Positions 4,982-9,753 of a stretch of 9,869 nt of DNA are shown piece after piece. Position 1 is the first letter of the stretch. Each line of letters begins with the position of its first letter. The DNA comes from Nanobdellota archaeon (GTDB lineage Archaea; Nanobdellota; Nanobdellia; Pacearchaeales; GW2011-AR1). A model generated the notes under the pieces. It was not told where the DNA came from and made no database searches. It saw only the letters and a program-made list of their open reading frames with translations. The stretch spans positions 1 through 9,869 of the forward strand of contig JAUYHR010000016.1 of assembly GCA_030689875.1 (NCBI GenBank), in the 5' to 3' direction. Position numbers and translations under genes: made by a program.

Positions 4982-5683
4982 TCACAAATTCCCCCTCGCA
5001 ACCTCGCTCGCACTTTTCAATTTTGCCTTCAGAATAATGTCTCGCGAAATCGCTCGCCATTTCTCGTCGGAAAATAATTGCTTATTGTTTTTAAACAAAA
5101 TAGTTTTCATGCCTAATTTTTTAGCTGGTTCGAGATTCCATTTTTGATTATCAATAAATAAAATTTCTTTTGGGGAAAGATTTAATTTTTTAGCGGCCAG
5201 TTGATAAATTTTTAGGTTTGGTTTTCTAATTCCAACGTCGCATGAAACTATAACTTCATCAAAAGTTTTATATAATTTTTCGGGCATTAATGCTTCTTTG
5301 GACAAAAACCACTGGTCGGATAAAACTGCTATCTTATATCCCCGCTTTTTTAATTCAAATAATTTTTTGAAAAGTTCTTTATTTTGTTTGAAAATTTTTT
5401 TATATGAATTTAAATAAAAATTTTTTAATTTTTTTGAAGTGATTCCAAAATTTCTTGAAAGTGTTTCCATAACTTTTTTTTCAGAAAGTTTGCCGGTAAT
5501 TGAATAAACATAAGTTGTATCAATTGAATCAAGATATTGATCAATAGAAATCTTCAATTTTTTAGCCATATCTAAATGAACTCCAGATGGAATAAATTTT
5601 CCTTTTTCCCATTTAGAATTCCCGCCTAAAGCAAGAACTCCTCCAACATCCATAAGAATTGCTTTAATTCTGTTTTTTTGCAT
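4982..5683 (-). CDS. HAD-superfamily hydrolase (subfamily IA-like phosphatase)
   Basis: Predicted cytosolic phosphohydrolase of unknown substrate. HAD motif I is DVGGVL with nucleophile D12; position +2 is Gly, as in YihX-like members, rather than the usual Asp. Motif II Ser is S122 (AVLSDQW), motif III Lys is K154 (RKPNLKIY), and motif IV is LFIDNQKWNLEPAKKLGMKTI (D178). The helical cap lies at about residues 20-105. Length is 233. The family fold should end near KNNKQLF; the last 25 or so residues (from W209) are encoded by a dispersed repeat copy and are probably an added tail. A TATA box at 5701-5712 places transcription at the ATG. Confidence 0.85.
   Translation of the reverse strand: MQKNRIKAILMDVGGVLALGGNSKWEKGKFIPSGVHLDMAKKLKISIDQYLDSIDTTYVYSITGKLSEKKVMETLSRNFGITSKKLKNFYLNSYKKIFKQNKELFKKLFELKKRGYKIAVLSDQWFLSKEALMPEKLYKTFDEVIVSCDVGIRKPNLKIYQLAAKKLNLSPKEILFIDNQKWNLEPAKKLGMKTILFKNNKQLFSDEKWRAISRDIILKAKLKSASEVARGNL
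4991..5058 (-). repeat. Dispersed repeat copy inside the 3' end of the HAD gene
   Basis: On the - strand, GGCGAGCGATTTCGCGAG (5058-5041), then ACATTATTCTGAAG, and GTGCGAGCGAGGTTGCGAGG near 4994 match the copy in insert 2 (GACGAGCGATTTCACGAG, ATATTATCACGAAG, GAGTGAGATCGGGAG). It is read in frame as the HAD tail RAISRDIILK...ASEVARGNL. Confidence 0.65.
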
Positions 5684-5700
5684 ATAGAAAAAATGAATGT

Positions 5701-5712
5701 TCTTTTAAATAT
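5701..5712 (-). promoter_or_regulatory. TATA box for the HAD hydrolase gene
   Basis: On the - strand ATATTTAAAAGA (5712-5701) is centred about 24 bases before the ATG at 5683, predicting a leaderless transcript. It begins directly after the stop of the small membrane protein gene (5717). Confidence 0.6.
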
Positions 5713-5716
5713 TTAT

Positions 5717-5866
5717 TTATTTAATTTTTTTATTATGTTTCATCAACTCTCTCTGGTTTAAAATCATCAAAATAACTGCGCCAATTATAAACATCCAATT
5801 AACTAAAAAAGTTAAAACTAAAAATCCCAATGCAAGAATTGAAAAAATTGTAACTTTGAGGTTCAT
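5717..5866 (-). CDS. 49-residue membrane peptide coupled to the recombinase gene
   Basis: This short gene begins with ATG at 5866, one base after the recombinase stop (TAAAATG), so ribosomes could reinitiate. The product starts MNLKVTIFSILALGFLVLTF, continues LVNWMFIIGAVILMIL (strongly hydrophobic to about residue 36), and ends with a basic tail, NQRELMKHNKKIK. It could form one long or two short membrane helices with a turn at NW, and the basic end suggests a cytosolic C-terminus. The hydrophobic pattern, codon-like composition and perfect junction argue that it is real. I do not recognise the family and do not infer a function. Confidence 0.6.
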   Translation of the reverse strand: MNLKVTIFSILALGFLVLTFLVNWMFIIGAVILMILNQRELMKHNKKIK

Positions 5867-5867
5867 T

Positions 5868-6632
5868 TTAAATCCATCCTAGCTCCTTAATTTTATCCTG
5901 AACTTTGTTGAATAAACTTGGTGAAATAATTGGTTTATGCGTTCCGTCTGAAATTTCTCCGCCGAATTTAATTTTTCCGAGATATGTAATATTCTTTAGA
6001 AGTTTTTTCATGCCTGCAGGAGTCATATTATTTTTTTTAGCTAATTGTGTTAAACTGATATCTGAATCTAAAAATTCCTGAAAAATCTTGCTAATTGTTT
6101 CTCCATTCCCATCTGGAACTAATAGCTTATCAATTAGTTTATAGCCCTTCGGAGATTTAGTTATAAAACCCCCTTCTTTTGCCTTCCTTTGCATTCCAAA
6201 TTTAGTTCTGTCCCCTATCACGTTTCTTTCAAATTCAGCGAAAGCAGAGATTATGTGAAACATTAGTTTTCCCGAAGCACTCGTGGTTTCAATCCTGTCT
6301 TGAAGACTTACAAAATCAATTCCCCACTCTTTTAATTTATCAATTGTTAAAATCAAATCTTTTAAACTTCTTGAGAATCTATCTAACTTGTAAATAAAAA
6401 TAGCAGAAAATTTTTTAGCTTCTGCATCCGCAAGCATCTTTATCATTTCCGGTCTTTTCAAATCTTTTGCAGATTTTCCTTCATCTCTGAAAATTTTATA
6501 AATTTCATATCCAAGCGCCTTTGCATAATTTTCTAAAGATTCTTGCTGGGCATTTAAAGAAAATCCATGCTGAGCTTGATCTTGTGTTGAGACACGAACA
6601 TAAATTGCGGCAAGGGGTTTGTTAGTCGCCAT
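5868..6632 (-). CDS. Serine site-specific recombinase, compact form
   Basis: DNA-breaking recombinase of the resolvase/invertase superfamily. The catalytic Ser is S15 in AAIYVRVSTQDQ, with R13 beside it. Further resolvase-domain landmarks are FRDEGKSAKDLKRPEM, the KLDRFSRSL block (R85, R88) and SASGKLMFHIISAFAEFER (the helix leading to the dimer interface). Residues from about 145 form the recombinase domain (SPKGYKLIDK to FNKVQDKIKELGWI). At 254 residues it lacks the zinc-ribbon and coiled-coil parts of large serine integrases (450-600 residues) yet is longer than Tn3-type resolvases (about 185). A purine-rich GAGG precedes the ATG by three bases. The promoter carries an operator-like palindrome. 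A coupled membrane peptide follows, and a catalytic-domain-less paralog lies downstream. Confidence 0.92.
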   Translation of the reverse strand: MATNKPLAAIYVRVSTQDQAQHGFSLNAQQESLENYAKALGYEIYKIFRDEGKSAKDLKRPEMIKMLADAEAKKFSAIFIYKLDRFSRSLKDLILTIDKLKEWGIDFVSLQDRIETTSASGKLMFHIISAFAEFERNVIGDRTKFGMQRKAKEGGFITKSPKGYKLIDKLLVPDGNGETISKIFQEFLDSDISLTQLAKKNNMTPAGMKKLLKNITYLGKIKFGGEISDGTHKPIISPSLFNKVQDKIKELGWI

Positions 6633-6660
6633 TTTCCTCTTTAATTTGTGAACTTAGGGT

Positions 6661-6681
6661 CATTACGAGCAAGTTCACGGA
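6661..6681. repeat. Solo core of the dispersed repeat between 10-base direct repeats
   Basis: CGAGCAAGTTCACGGA (6666-6681) is the reverse complement of the core at 2046-2061 in insert 1. The 21 bases 6661-6681 are flanked by AACTTAGGGT at 6651-6660 and 6682-6691, which looks like a target duplication or a pair of protein-binding half sites. Confidence 0.55.
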
Positions 6682-6682
6682 A

Positions 6683-6710
6683 ACTTAGGGTGCCCTAAGT
6701 ATATAAATAT
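6683..6710 (-). promoter_or_regulatory. Recombinase promoter with a perfect palindrome
   Basis: On the - strand a TATA box (ATATTTATATAC, 6710-6699) leads into the inverted repeat ACTTAGGG-CA-CCCTAAGT (6700-6683), just before the expected transcription start near 6677. A protein bound there would block initiation, so autorepression or a small repressor is plausible. A further half site, CCTAAGTT, follows at 6658-6651. Confidence 0.6.
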
Positions 6711-6782
6711 TGTGTTAAATGAGGTAATTTTTATTAAATTTCAAGCGGATTTTAGAATTCCTTAAATGTCTTATTTTAATAA

Positions 6783-6805
6783 TTTGCACTTAGGTTAGCT
6801 TAGTT
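6783..6805. repeat. TTAGGTTAGCTTAG motif, copy 1, at the end of the 119-residue gene
   Basis: TTTGCACTTAGGTTAGCTTAGTT at 6783-6805 recurs at 7201-7229 (with five extra bases) and 7551-7570. It contains the stop codon of the gene at 6790-7149. Next to it (6804-6834) is TTTGATT repeated four times, which encodes the Lys/Asn/Gln-rich tail of that gene. Confidence 0.75.
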
Positions 6806-7149
6806 TGATTTTTGATTTTTGATTTTTGATTTTTATAAGCTTCTGAATTTTCATGAACTAAAAGAATTTTTGAAAAATCTCCTTGATAATTCTCATATTT
6901 TTTGAATTGTTCTTCAGAAATTTCAGCGTAATGTTTGAATTCATTAAGATTGACGCCTCGCCACTTTTTTTGAAGAGGAAACCAAGCAGATAATTCATTA
7001 TTCTCAATTAAATAAATTGAAAGTTCTTTTGGAATCTGCGCAATTAAATGTGGAGAAAGAATATTTTGAAAGTATTTCCCTTTTAGATGCTCAATTAATA
7101 AATTATCAAGAGTATTTTTATATGATTTTATTTCAATAATTTCTTTCAT
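6790..7149 (-). CDS. Conserved-looking small protein, function unknown
   Basis: I do not recognise this 119-residue protein. The first 100 residues are mixed hydrophobic and charged, with no signal peptide or membrane segment, and look like a compact soluble domain: IIEIKSYKNTLDNLLIEHL, IPKELSIYLIENNELSAWFPL, WRGVNLNEFKHYAEISEEQF. The final 18 or so residues (KNQKSKIKNQTKLT) are encoded by a 7-base tandem repeat and the shared TTAGGTTAGCTTAG motif, so the native end is probably near SEAYK. A TATA box (7188-7179) lies at the right distance from the ATG. The gene is one of two small - strand genes that end in the same DNA motif upstream of the recombinase. Confidence 0.65.
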   Translation of the reverse strand: MKEIIEIKSYKNTLDNLLIEHLKGKYFQNILSPHLIAQIPKELSIYLIENNELSAWFPLQKKWRGVNLNEFKHYAEISEEQFKKYENYQGDFSKILLVHENSEAYKNQKSKIKNQTKLT

Positions 7150-7178
7150 GTTATTTATACTTCATTTTACTTTTTAAT

Positions 7179-7188
7179 TATTTATATT
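7179..7188 (-). promoter_or_regulatory. TATA box for the 119-residue protein gene
   Basis: AATATAAATA on the - strand (7188-7179) predicts transcription about 26 bases on, near 7157, giving a leader of about 8 bases before the ATG at 7149. This gives the gene its own promoter. Confidence 0.5.
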
Positions 7189-7200
7189 CTCAAAAAGAAG

Positions 7201-7229
7201 TTTGCACTATAAATTAGGTTAGCTTAGTT
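7201..7229. repeat. TTAGGTTAGCTTAG motif, copy 2, at the end of the DUF5654-like gene
   Basis: TTTGCACT (7201-7208) and TTAGGTTAGCTTAGTT (7214-7229) match copy 1 apart from a five-base insertion. The stop of the gene at 7219-7455 lies inside it, but in a different frame from the stop in copy 1 (KELS* here, KLT* there). Conservation is therefore at the DNA or RNA level. Confidence 0.75.
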
Positions 7230-7455
7230 CTTTTAAAAGTTTAGAACTTATCCAGATTATTAAAACCCCTATCAAAGTTATAACGATTGAAATTGCAAGA
7301 GCAGAGGTTATTGGATTTAGTTCTAAAAATTTTGACAAAGCATCTCCTGTTAATTTAAGGACGAAATCTTTCCAGGCAAATGCAATAATAAATCCTACGG
7401 CCGCGGCTAAAGCTAATCTAAGCTGTTTTCTGAACTCTCTTTTAAAATTAACCAT
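7219..7455 (-). CDS. Small two-helix membrane protein, DUF5654-like
   Basis: A 78-residue protein with a basic N-terminus (MVNFKREFRKQLRLALAAA), a first membrane helix (VGFIIAFAWKDFVLKL) and a second (ITSALAISIVITLIGVLIIWISSKLL), then a short tail. The order 'FRKQL..A..GF..A.AW.D' followed by a second hydrophobic helix fits the archaeal family I know as DUF5654, whose function is unknown. This assignment is from memory of the family pattern. A TATA box (7504-7491) and a purine-rich AAAGGG upstream of the ATG support the start. The gene ends inside the shared TTAGGTTAGCTTAG motif. Confidence 0.75.
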   Translation of the reverse strand: MVNFKREFRKQLRLALAAAVGFIIAFAWKDFVLKLTGDALSKFLELNPITSALAISIVITLIGVLIIWISSKLLKELS

Positions 7456-7490
7456 TGAAATACCCTTTCTATATTAAACAACAAATTTAC

Positions 7491-7504
7491 CTTTTTATAT
7501 ATTT
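7491..7504 (-). promoter_or_regulatory. TATA box for the DUF5654-like gene
   Basis: AAATATATAAAAAG on the - strand (7504-7491) predicts transcription near 7471, giving a leader of about 16 bases with AAAGGG before the ATG at 7455. Confidence 0.6.
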
Positions 7505-7550
7505 TTCCCGGTAAATTTTTTTAAATAACTTTCTTTTTTCCGGCAGTTGT

Positions 7551-7570
7551 GCACTTAGGTTAGCTTAGTT
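7551..7570. repeat. TTAGGTTAGCTTAG motif, copy 3, without an adjoining gene
   Basis: GCACTTAGGTTAGCTTAGTT at 7551-7570 equals copy 1 over 20 bases. On its far side I see no - strand reading frame that ends in it, unlike the other two copies. Confidence 0.75.
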
Positions 7571-7701
7571 ATTATTAAAAAAATGTTAAATGCTATTTGA
7601 ACAGCTATTTAGTTAAAATTTCCGTCGATGAAAAATGACCTGTCCAACATACTTAGAAAAACAAAAATAGAACAAAAAATGGGAAATTTTTTGACAAACT
7701 C

Positions 7702-7764
7702 TGCTCCCGACCTCGCACGAGCTATTGATAAAAAAATTTACTCTCTACCACGAAGTCGCTCGCC
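7702..7764 (-). repeat. Dispersed repeat copy at 7.7 kb
   Basis: On the - strand GGGCGAGCGACTTCGTGG (7764-7747) and, about 30 bases on, GTGCGAGGTCGGGAGCA (7718-7702). These match the two ends of the repeat in insert 2 and insert 1. An inverted repeat CTCTACC/GGTAGAG (7743-7749, 7772-7778) surrounds its left end. Confidence 0.6.
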
Positions 7765-7780
7765 CAAGAGGGGTAGAGTT

Positions 7781-7815
7781 AAACAGCTGTTTGTGAGTGT
7801 TTTAAACAGCTGTTT
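7781..7815. repeat. Two CAGCTG palindromes in a 23-base direct repeat
   Basis: AAACAGCTGTTT occurs at 7781-7792 and 7804-7815. The following bases are also similar (GTGAGTGTTTT and GTCGCTGTTTT), so the unit is a 23-base direct repeat. The same palindrome recurs four times inside the gene that follows. Confidence 0.75.
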
Positions 7816-7932
7816 GTCGCTGTTTTTCTTTAAAAAATACGCTTTTTAAGGTATTTTTAAAATTAAAAATTTTAAAAAAAGCTATTAAATTCTTTTAAAA
7901 ATATAAGGGTACAGCAACGAAAAACAAAACAT

Positions 7933-7942
7933 TTTTAAAGGC
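7933..7942 (+). promoter_or_regulatory. Likely TATA box for the first winged-helix gene
   Basis: ATTTTTAAAG, around 7932-7941, lies about 24 bases before the ATG at 7961, predicting a leaderless mRNA. The DNA from 7841 to 7960 is extremely AT-rich, with several A/T runs, and another TATA-like stretch occurs at about 7898-7906. Confidence 0.45.
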
Positions 7943-7960
7943 AATTAATTAAACATTAAT

Positions 7961-8560
7961 ATGTTTGGTTGGTTTTTTAGAAAAAAAGATGTTGAACAGC
8001 TCAAAGAAGAAACAAAAAAAGGATTTGATGCTGTTAAAAAAGATATTTCTTCTGTTGGAGAATGGATAAAACACCTTAATTCCAAAGAAAATAAACAAGA
8101 TGAAGATATTAAGGAGCTAAAAGAGATTTTATCGTCGGTAAATGATGAACTTGAAAATCTAAAAAATGTGCTTTCTATCATAACTGAACTAAAACCAAAA
8201 TCAAATTTTAAAACACCCAAACAGCTGTTGAATAAACAAACAGCTGTTTATGCTGTTCAAACAGCTGTTCAAACAGCTGTTCAAACACCGAATTTAGACC
8301 AATTTTCTATAACTGAAAGAGCAATAATTTGGGTTTTGTTAAATTCGGAGATGAAATTAAGTTATGATGACATTTCAGCCATTCTAGGAAAAGAAAGATC
8401 AACCATAAGAGGCCAGATAAACAATATAAAATCTAAAAGTGAAGGATTAATAGAAGAAGTGGTAGAGAGAAATGGCAAAAAAAGAGTATTTATTCCTGAA
8501 AAAATACGGGAAAAATTGTTAAAAAAGACAAAAGTGAAGATTAAAAGAGGAGAAAATTAG
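7961..8560 (+). CDS. Coiled-coil, repeat-linker, winged-helix DNA-binding protein
   Basis: A 199-residue protein in three parts. Residues 8-78 are charged with heptad-like hydrophobics (VEQLKEETKKGFDAVKKDI ... DELENLKNVLSII), a coiled coil that should make oligomers. Residues 79-112 are a linker with AVQT three times (QTAVYAVQTAVQTAVQTPN). Residues 116-187 look like a winged helix: SITERAIIWVLLNSEMKLSYDDISAILGKERSTIRGQIN (helix-turn-helix with recognition helix ERSTIRGQINNIK), then EEVVERNGKKRVFIPEKIREKLL as the wing. The end is Lys-rich. The linker DNA consists of CAGCTG palindromes that also lie about 150 bases upstream. A regulator or replication initiator acting on these sites is plausible but unproven. 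The design is shared with the gene at 8946-9659. Confidence 0.8.
   Translation: MFGWFFRKKDVEQLKEETKKGFDAVKKDISSVGEWIKHLNSKENKQDEDIKELKEILSSVNDELENLKNVLSIITELKPKSNFKTPKQLLNKQTAVYAVQTAVQTAVQTPNLDQFSITERAIIWVLLNSEMKLSYDDISAILGKERSTIRGQINNIKSKSEGLIEEVVERNGKKRVFIPEKIREKLLKKTKVKIKRGEN
8219..8287. repeat. Intragenic array of CAGCTG palindromes and 12-base tandem repeats
   Basis: CAGCTG cores lie at 8222, 8241, 8262 and 8274, each within AAACAGCTGTT. From 8252 the 12-base unit GCTGTTCAAACA occurs three times in tandem (8252-8287). The array encodes the AVQT linker of the winged-helix protein. The cores are spaced 19, 21 and 12 bases apart. Confidence 0.85.
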
Positions 8561-8945
8561 ACGTTTGGAGGAAATCCGCCGAAAATTCAGCTAAAAAACA
8601 CCTTAAAACTCAAAAAGTGAGAGTTAGAGGATACTTAAAAAATAAGAAAAAGTGAATTTAGAGGTTAAAATGGGTTAAATGAATAAAATAAAAAGATTTT
8701 AAAAATTGAAGTACTATTTGGGAAGGTGAAAGGGAGAGTTAAACATAGTTGTTCGGTGAGGGGCGTTTTTAGAGAAGACTCTATTTATCTTAAAAGAGTT
8801 AAATCTCTTAATTATGAGAGTTAGTTATACACTACATATTAATTCTCTTCTTCCGACGGTAAATAGCAGATTAGTTAATTGTTCACTACATTTCAAAAGT
8901 TTTTCTTAGATAAATCCCACAAAAATTTCGGCTTTCTCTTTAATT
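8561..8945. other. Intergenic region with RAGAGTTAR repeats and small hairpins
   Basis: No protein or RNA gene seen. The motif (G/A)AGAGTTA(G/A) recurs at 8619, 8734, 8794 and 8816. AAAAAGTGA heads two imperfect repeats 35 bases apart (8612 and 8647). Small inverted repeats are TAGAG/CTCTA (8770-8783) and AAGAG/CTCTT (8794-8809). TTAGTTATACACTACAT (8821) and TTAGTTAATTGTTCACTACAT (8871) are related. The two flanking genes converge here, so this is a shared 3' region that might hold protein-binding sites or terminators. Confidence 0.45.
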
Positions 8946-9659
8946 TTAAATATCCCTTAAAGCAATTATAGTCGATAAAGAGGCTATTTGTTTAAGAGAT
9001 TGAGAAATATTTAATCTTATGTTCTTATTATTTAACTTTGTTTTATCAATCGGAACTCCTTTATTAATTAGTCTTGCAACATAATCTCTTATAGAGCTCT
9101 CTGTAAGGTTTAATTTTTCAGCTAAAATTTGGTAATTTGAATAACCCCTCTCCTCGTCAAATTGATATATGGTTGAAAAAACCAGCCATTCTTGTTCTGT
9201 AAGTTTTTTAAATTTTTGATATATTTCTTTTTTTAAATCGTCAAGAGATTTAAGCATTTCAGCGGCATTTTCTATGCTGTCTATGCCCTCCCTTAGAGTA
9301 TTTTCTGCTTGTCTGTCTGTCTGCTGGTTTGTCTGTCTGTCTGCTGGAACCCCTTCGTTTCTAGTGGAAAATCCTAAATTTCCCGTGTTGGAAGGTTTAA
9401 AAAAGATAGAATGTGCCGGGATATTTCCATTAATTGCGGGATTTGTATGTTGATGTGCTGGACTCTCTTTAATTTGATTTCCTGTCAAATTTGTCAAAAA
9501 ATTTCCTGTTTTTTGTTCTTCTTTTTCCTGAAAATTCTCACAAACTTTAATTAATAATTCTCTAATCTCGCTTAATTCATTTTTCAAATTATTTATTTCG
9601 TCTCTTAAAACATTTACATCCTGCTTCACCTTGCTAAAAGCTTCTTTTATATAATCCAT
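8946..9659 (-). CDS. Second coiled-coil, repeat-linker, winged-helix DNA-binding protein
   Basis: A 237-residue protein from the ATG at 9659. I prefer this start to the TTG at 9677 because a TATA box at 9690-9680 lies about 25 bases before the ATG. Residues 1-50 form a coiled coil (VKQDVNVLRDEINNLKNELSEIREL). Residues 51-120 are a low-complexity linker (GNFLTNLTGN, PAHQHTNPAINGNIPAHS, then PADRQTNQQTDRQAEN). Residues 152-220 look like a winged helix: LTEQEWLVFSTIYQF, YSNYQILAEKLNL, recognition helix TESSIRDYVARLINKG, then KNIRLNIS as the wing. The layout equals that of the gene at 7961-8560, with unrelated linker sequence. The linker contains a 20-base tandem DNA repeat and a 30-base stretch shared with the remnant at 7628. 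Probably a DNA-binding regulator or initiator; the target is unknown. Confidence 0.8.
   Translation of the reverse strand: MDYIKEAFSKVKQDVNVLRDEINNLKNELSEIRELLIKVCENFQEKEEQKTGNFLTNLTGNQIKESPAHQHTNPAINGNIPAHSIFFKPSNTGNLGFSTRNEGVPADRQTNQQTDRQAENTLREGIDSIENAAEMLKSLDDLKKEIYQKFKKLTEQEWLVFSTIYQFDEERGYSNYQILAEKLNLTESSIRDYVARLINKGVPIDKTKLNNKNIRLNISQSLKQIASLSTIIALRDI
9308..9347. repeat. Perfect 20-base tandem repeat in the linker of the second winged-helix gene
   Basis: TTGTCTGTCTGTCTGCTGG occurs at 9309-9327 and 9329-9347; with the preceding base (C or T) the period is exactly 20. On the coding strand this is CCAGCAGACAGACAGACAA twice. Because 20 is not a multiple of three, the copies encode different peptides (PADRQT, then NQQTDRQ), so the DNA rather than the peptide is conserved. 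Confidence 0.85.
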
Positions 9660-9679
9660 TAAAAAGATGAAATTCAATC

Positions 9680-9690
9680 ATATAAAAATC
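9680..9690 (-). promoter_or_regulatory. TATA box for the second winged-helix gene
   Basis: GATTTTTATAT on the - strand (9690-9680) is about 24 bases before the ATG at 9659, fitting a leaderless mRNA and arguing against the TTG start at 9677, which would fall upstream of the transcript. Confidence 0.6.
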
Positions 9691-9741
9691 TTAGGATAAT
9701 TTAGTATATATTTAGAATTTTAAAAGTGGTTCATTTTAGGG

Positions 9742-9753
9742 AGCATTAATGCT
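9742..9753. promoter_or_regulatory. Perfect 12-base palindrome between the last two genes
   Basis: AGCATTAATGCT is perfectly palindromic and directly follows the stop codon of the right-edge gene. It could be an operator for the gene that starts at 9659 or a 3' hairpin of the upstream gene. Confidence 0.45.

Larger units (their letters stand above)
7628..7849 (+). pseudogene. Probable remnant of a coiled-coil/linker protein gene, disrupted by a repeat
   Basis: An open frame of 73 codons, but probably not an intact gene. The N-terminal part (to about residue 25) contains IEQKMGNFLTN, which matches EEQKTGNFLTN in the winged-helix protein at 8946-9659. The underlying 30 bases (7669-7698) match with two differences. 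From about residue 27 the frame runs through a dispersed repeat copy (7702-7764), giving LARAIDKK...LPRSRSPKRG, and then through two CAGCTG repeats. No winged-helix domain follows. I read it as the 5' part of a related gene that has lost its end. Confidence 0.3.

Noticed and set aside
4980..5060. Upstream ATG at 5060 as start of the recombinase-domain protein
   Set aside because: The 27 extra residues are encoded by the dispersed repeat and overlap the HAD gene; the ATG at 4979 starts two bases after the HAD stop and keeps the whole homologous region.
4926..5147. 73-codon + strand frame
   Set aside because: It covers the junction of the HAD and recombinase-fragment genes on the opposite strand, both better supported.
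7841..7960. Replication origin at the AT-rich stretch
   Set aside because: AT-richness next to palindromes is suggestive, but the whole genome region is AT-rich and there is no direct evidence; kept only as part of the CAGCTG finding.
7945..8220. 91-codon - strand frame rich in Ser and Phe
   Set aside because: Antisense to the coiled coil of the winged-helix gene; Ser/Phe-rich composition is the complement of Lys/Glu codons.
8219..8287. CAGCTG repeats as a CRISPR array
   Set aside because: Units are 12 bases with spacers of 0-9 bases, lie in an open frame, and no cas gene is nearby.
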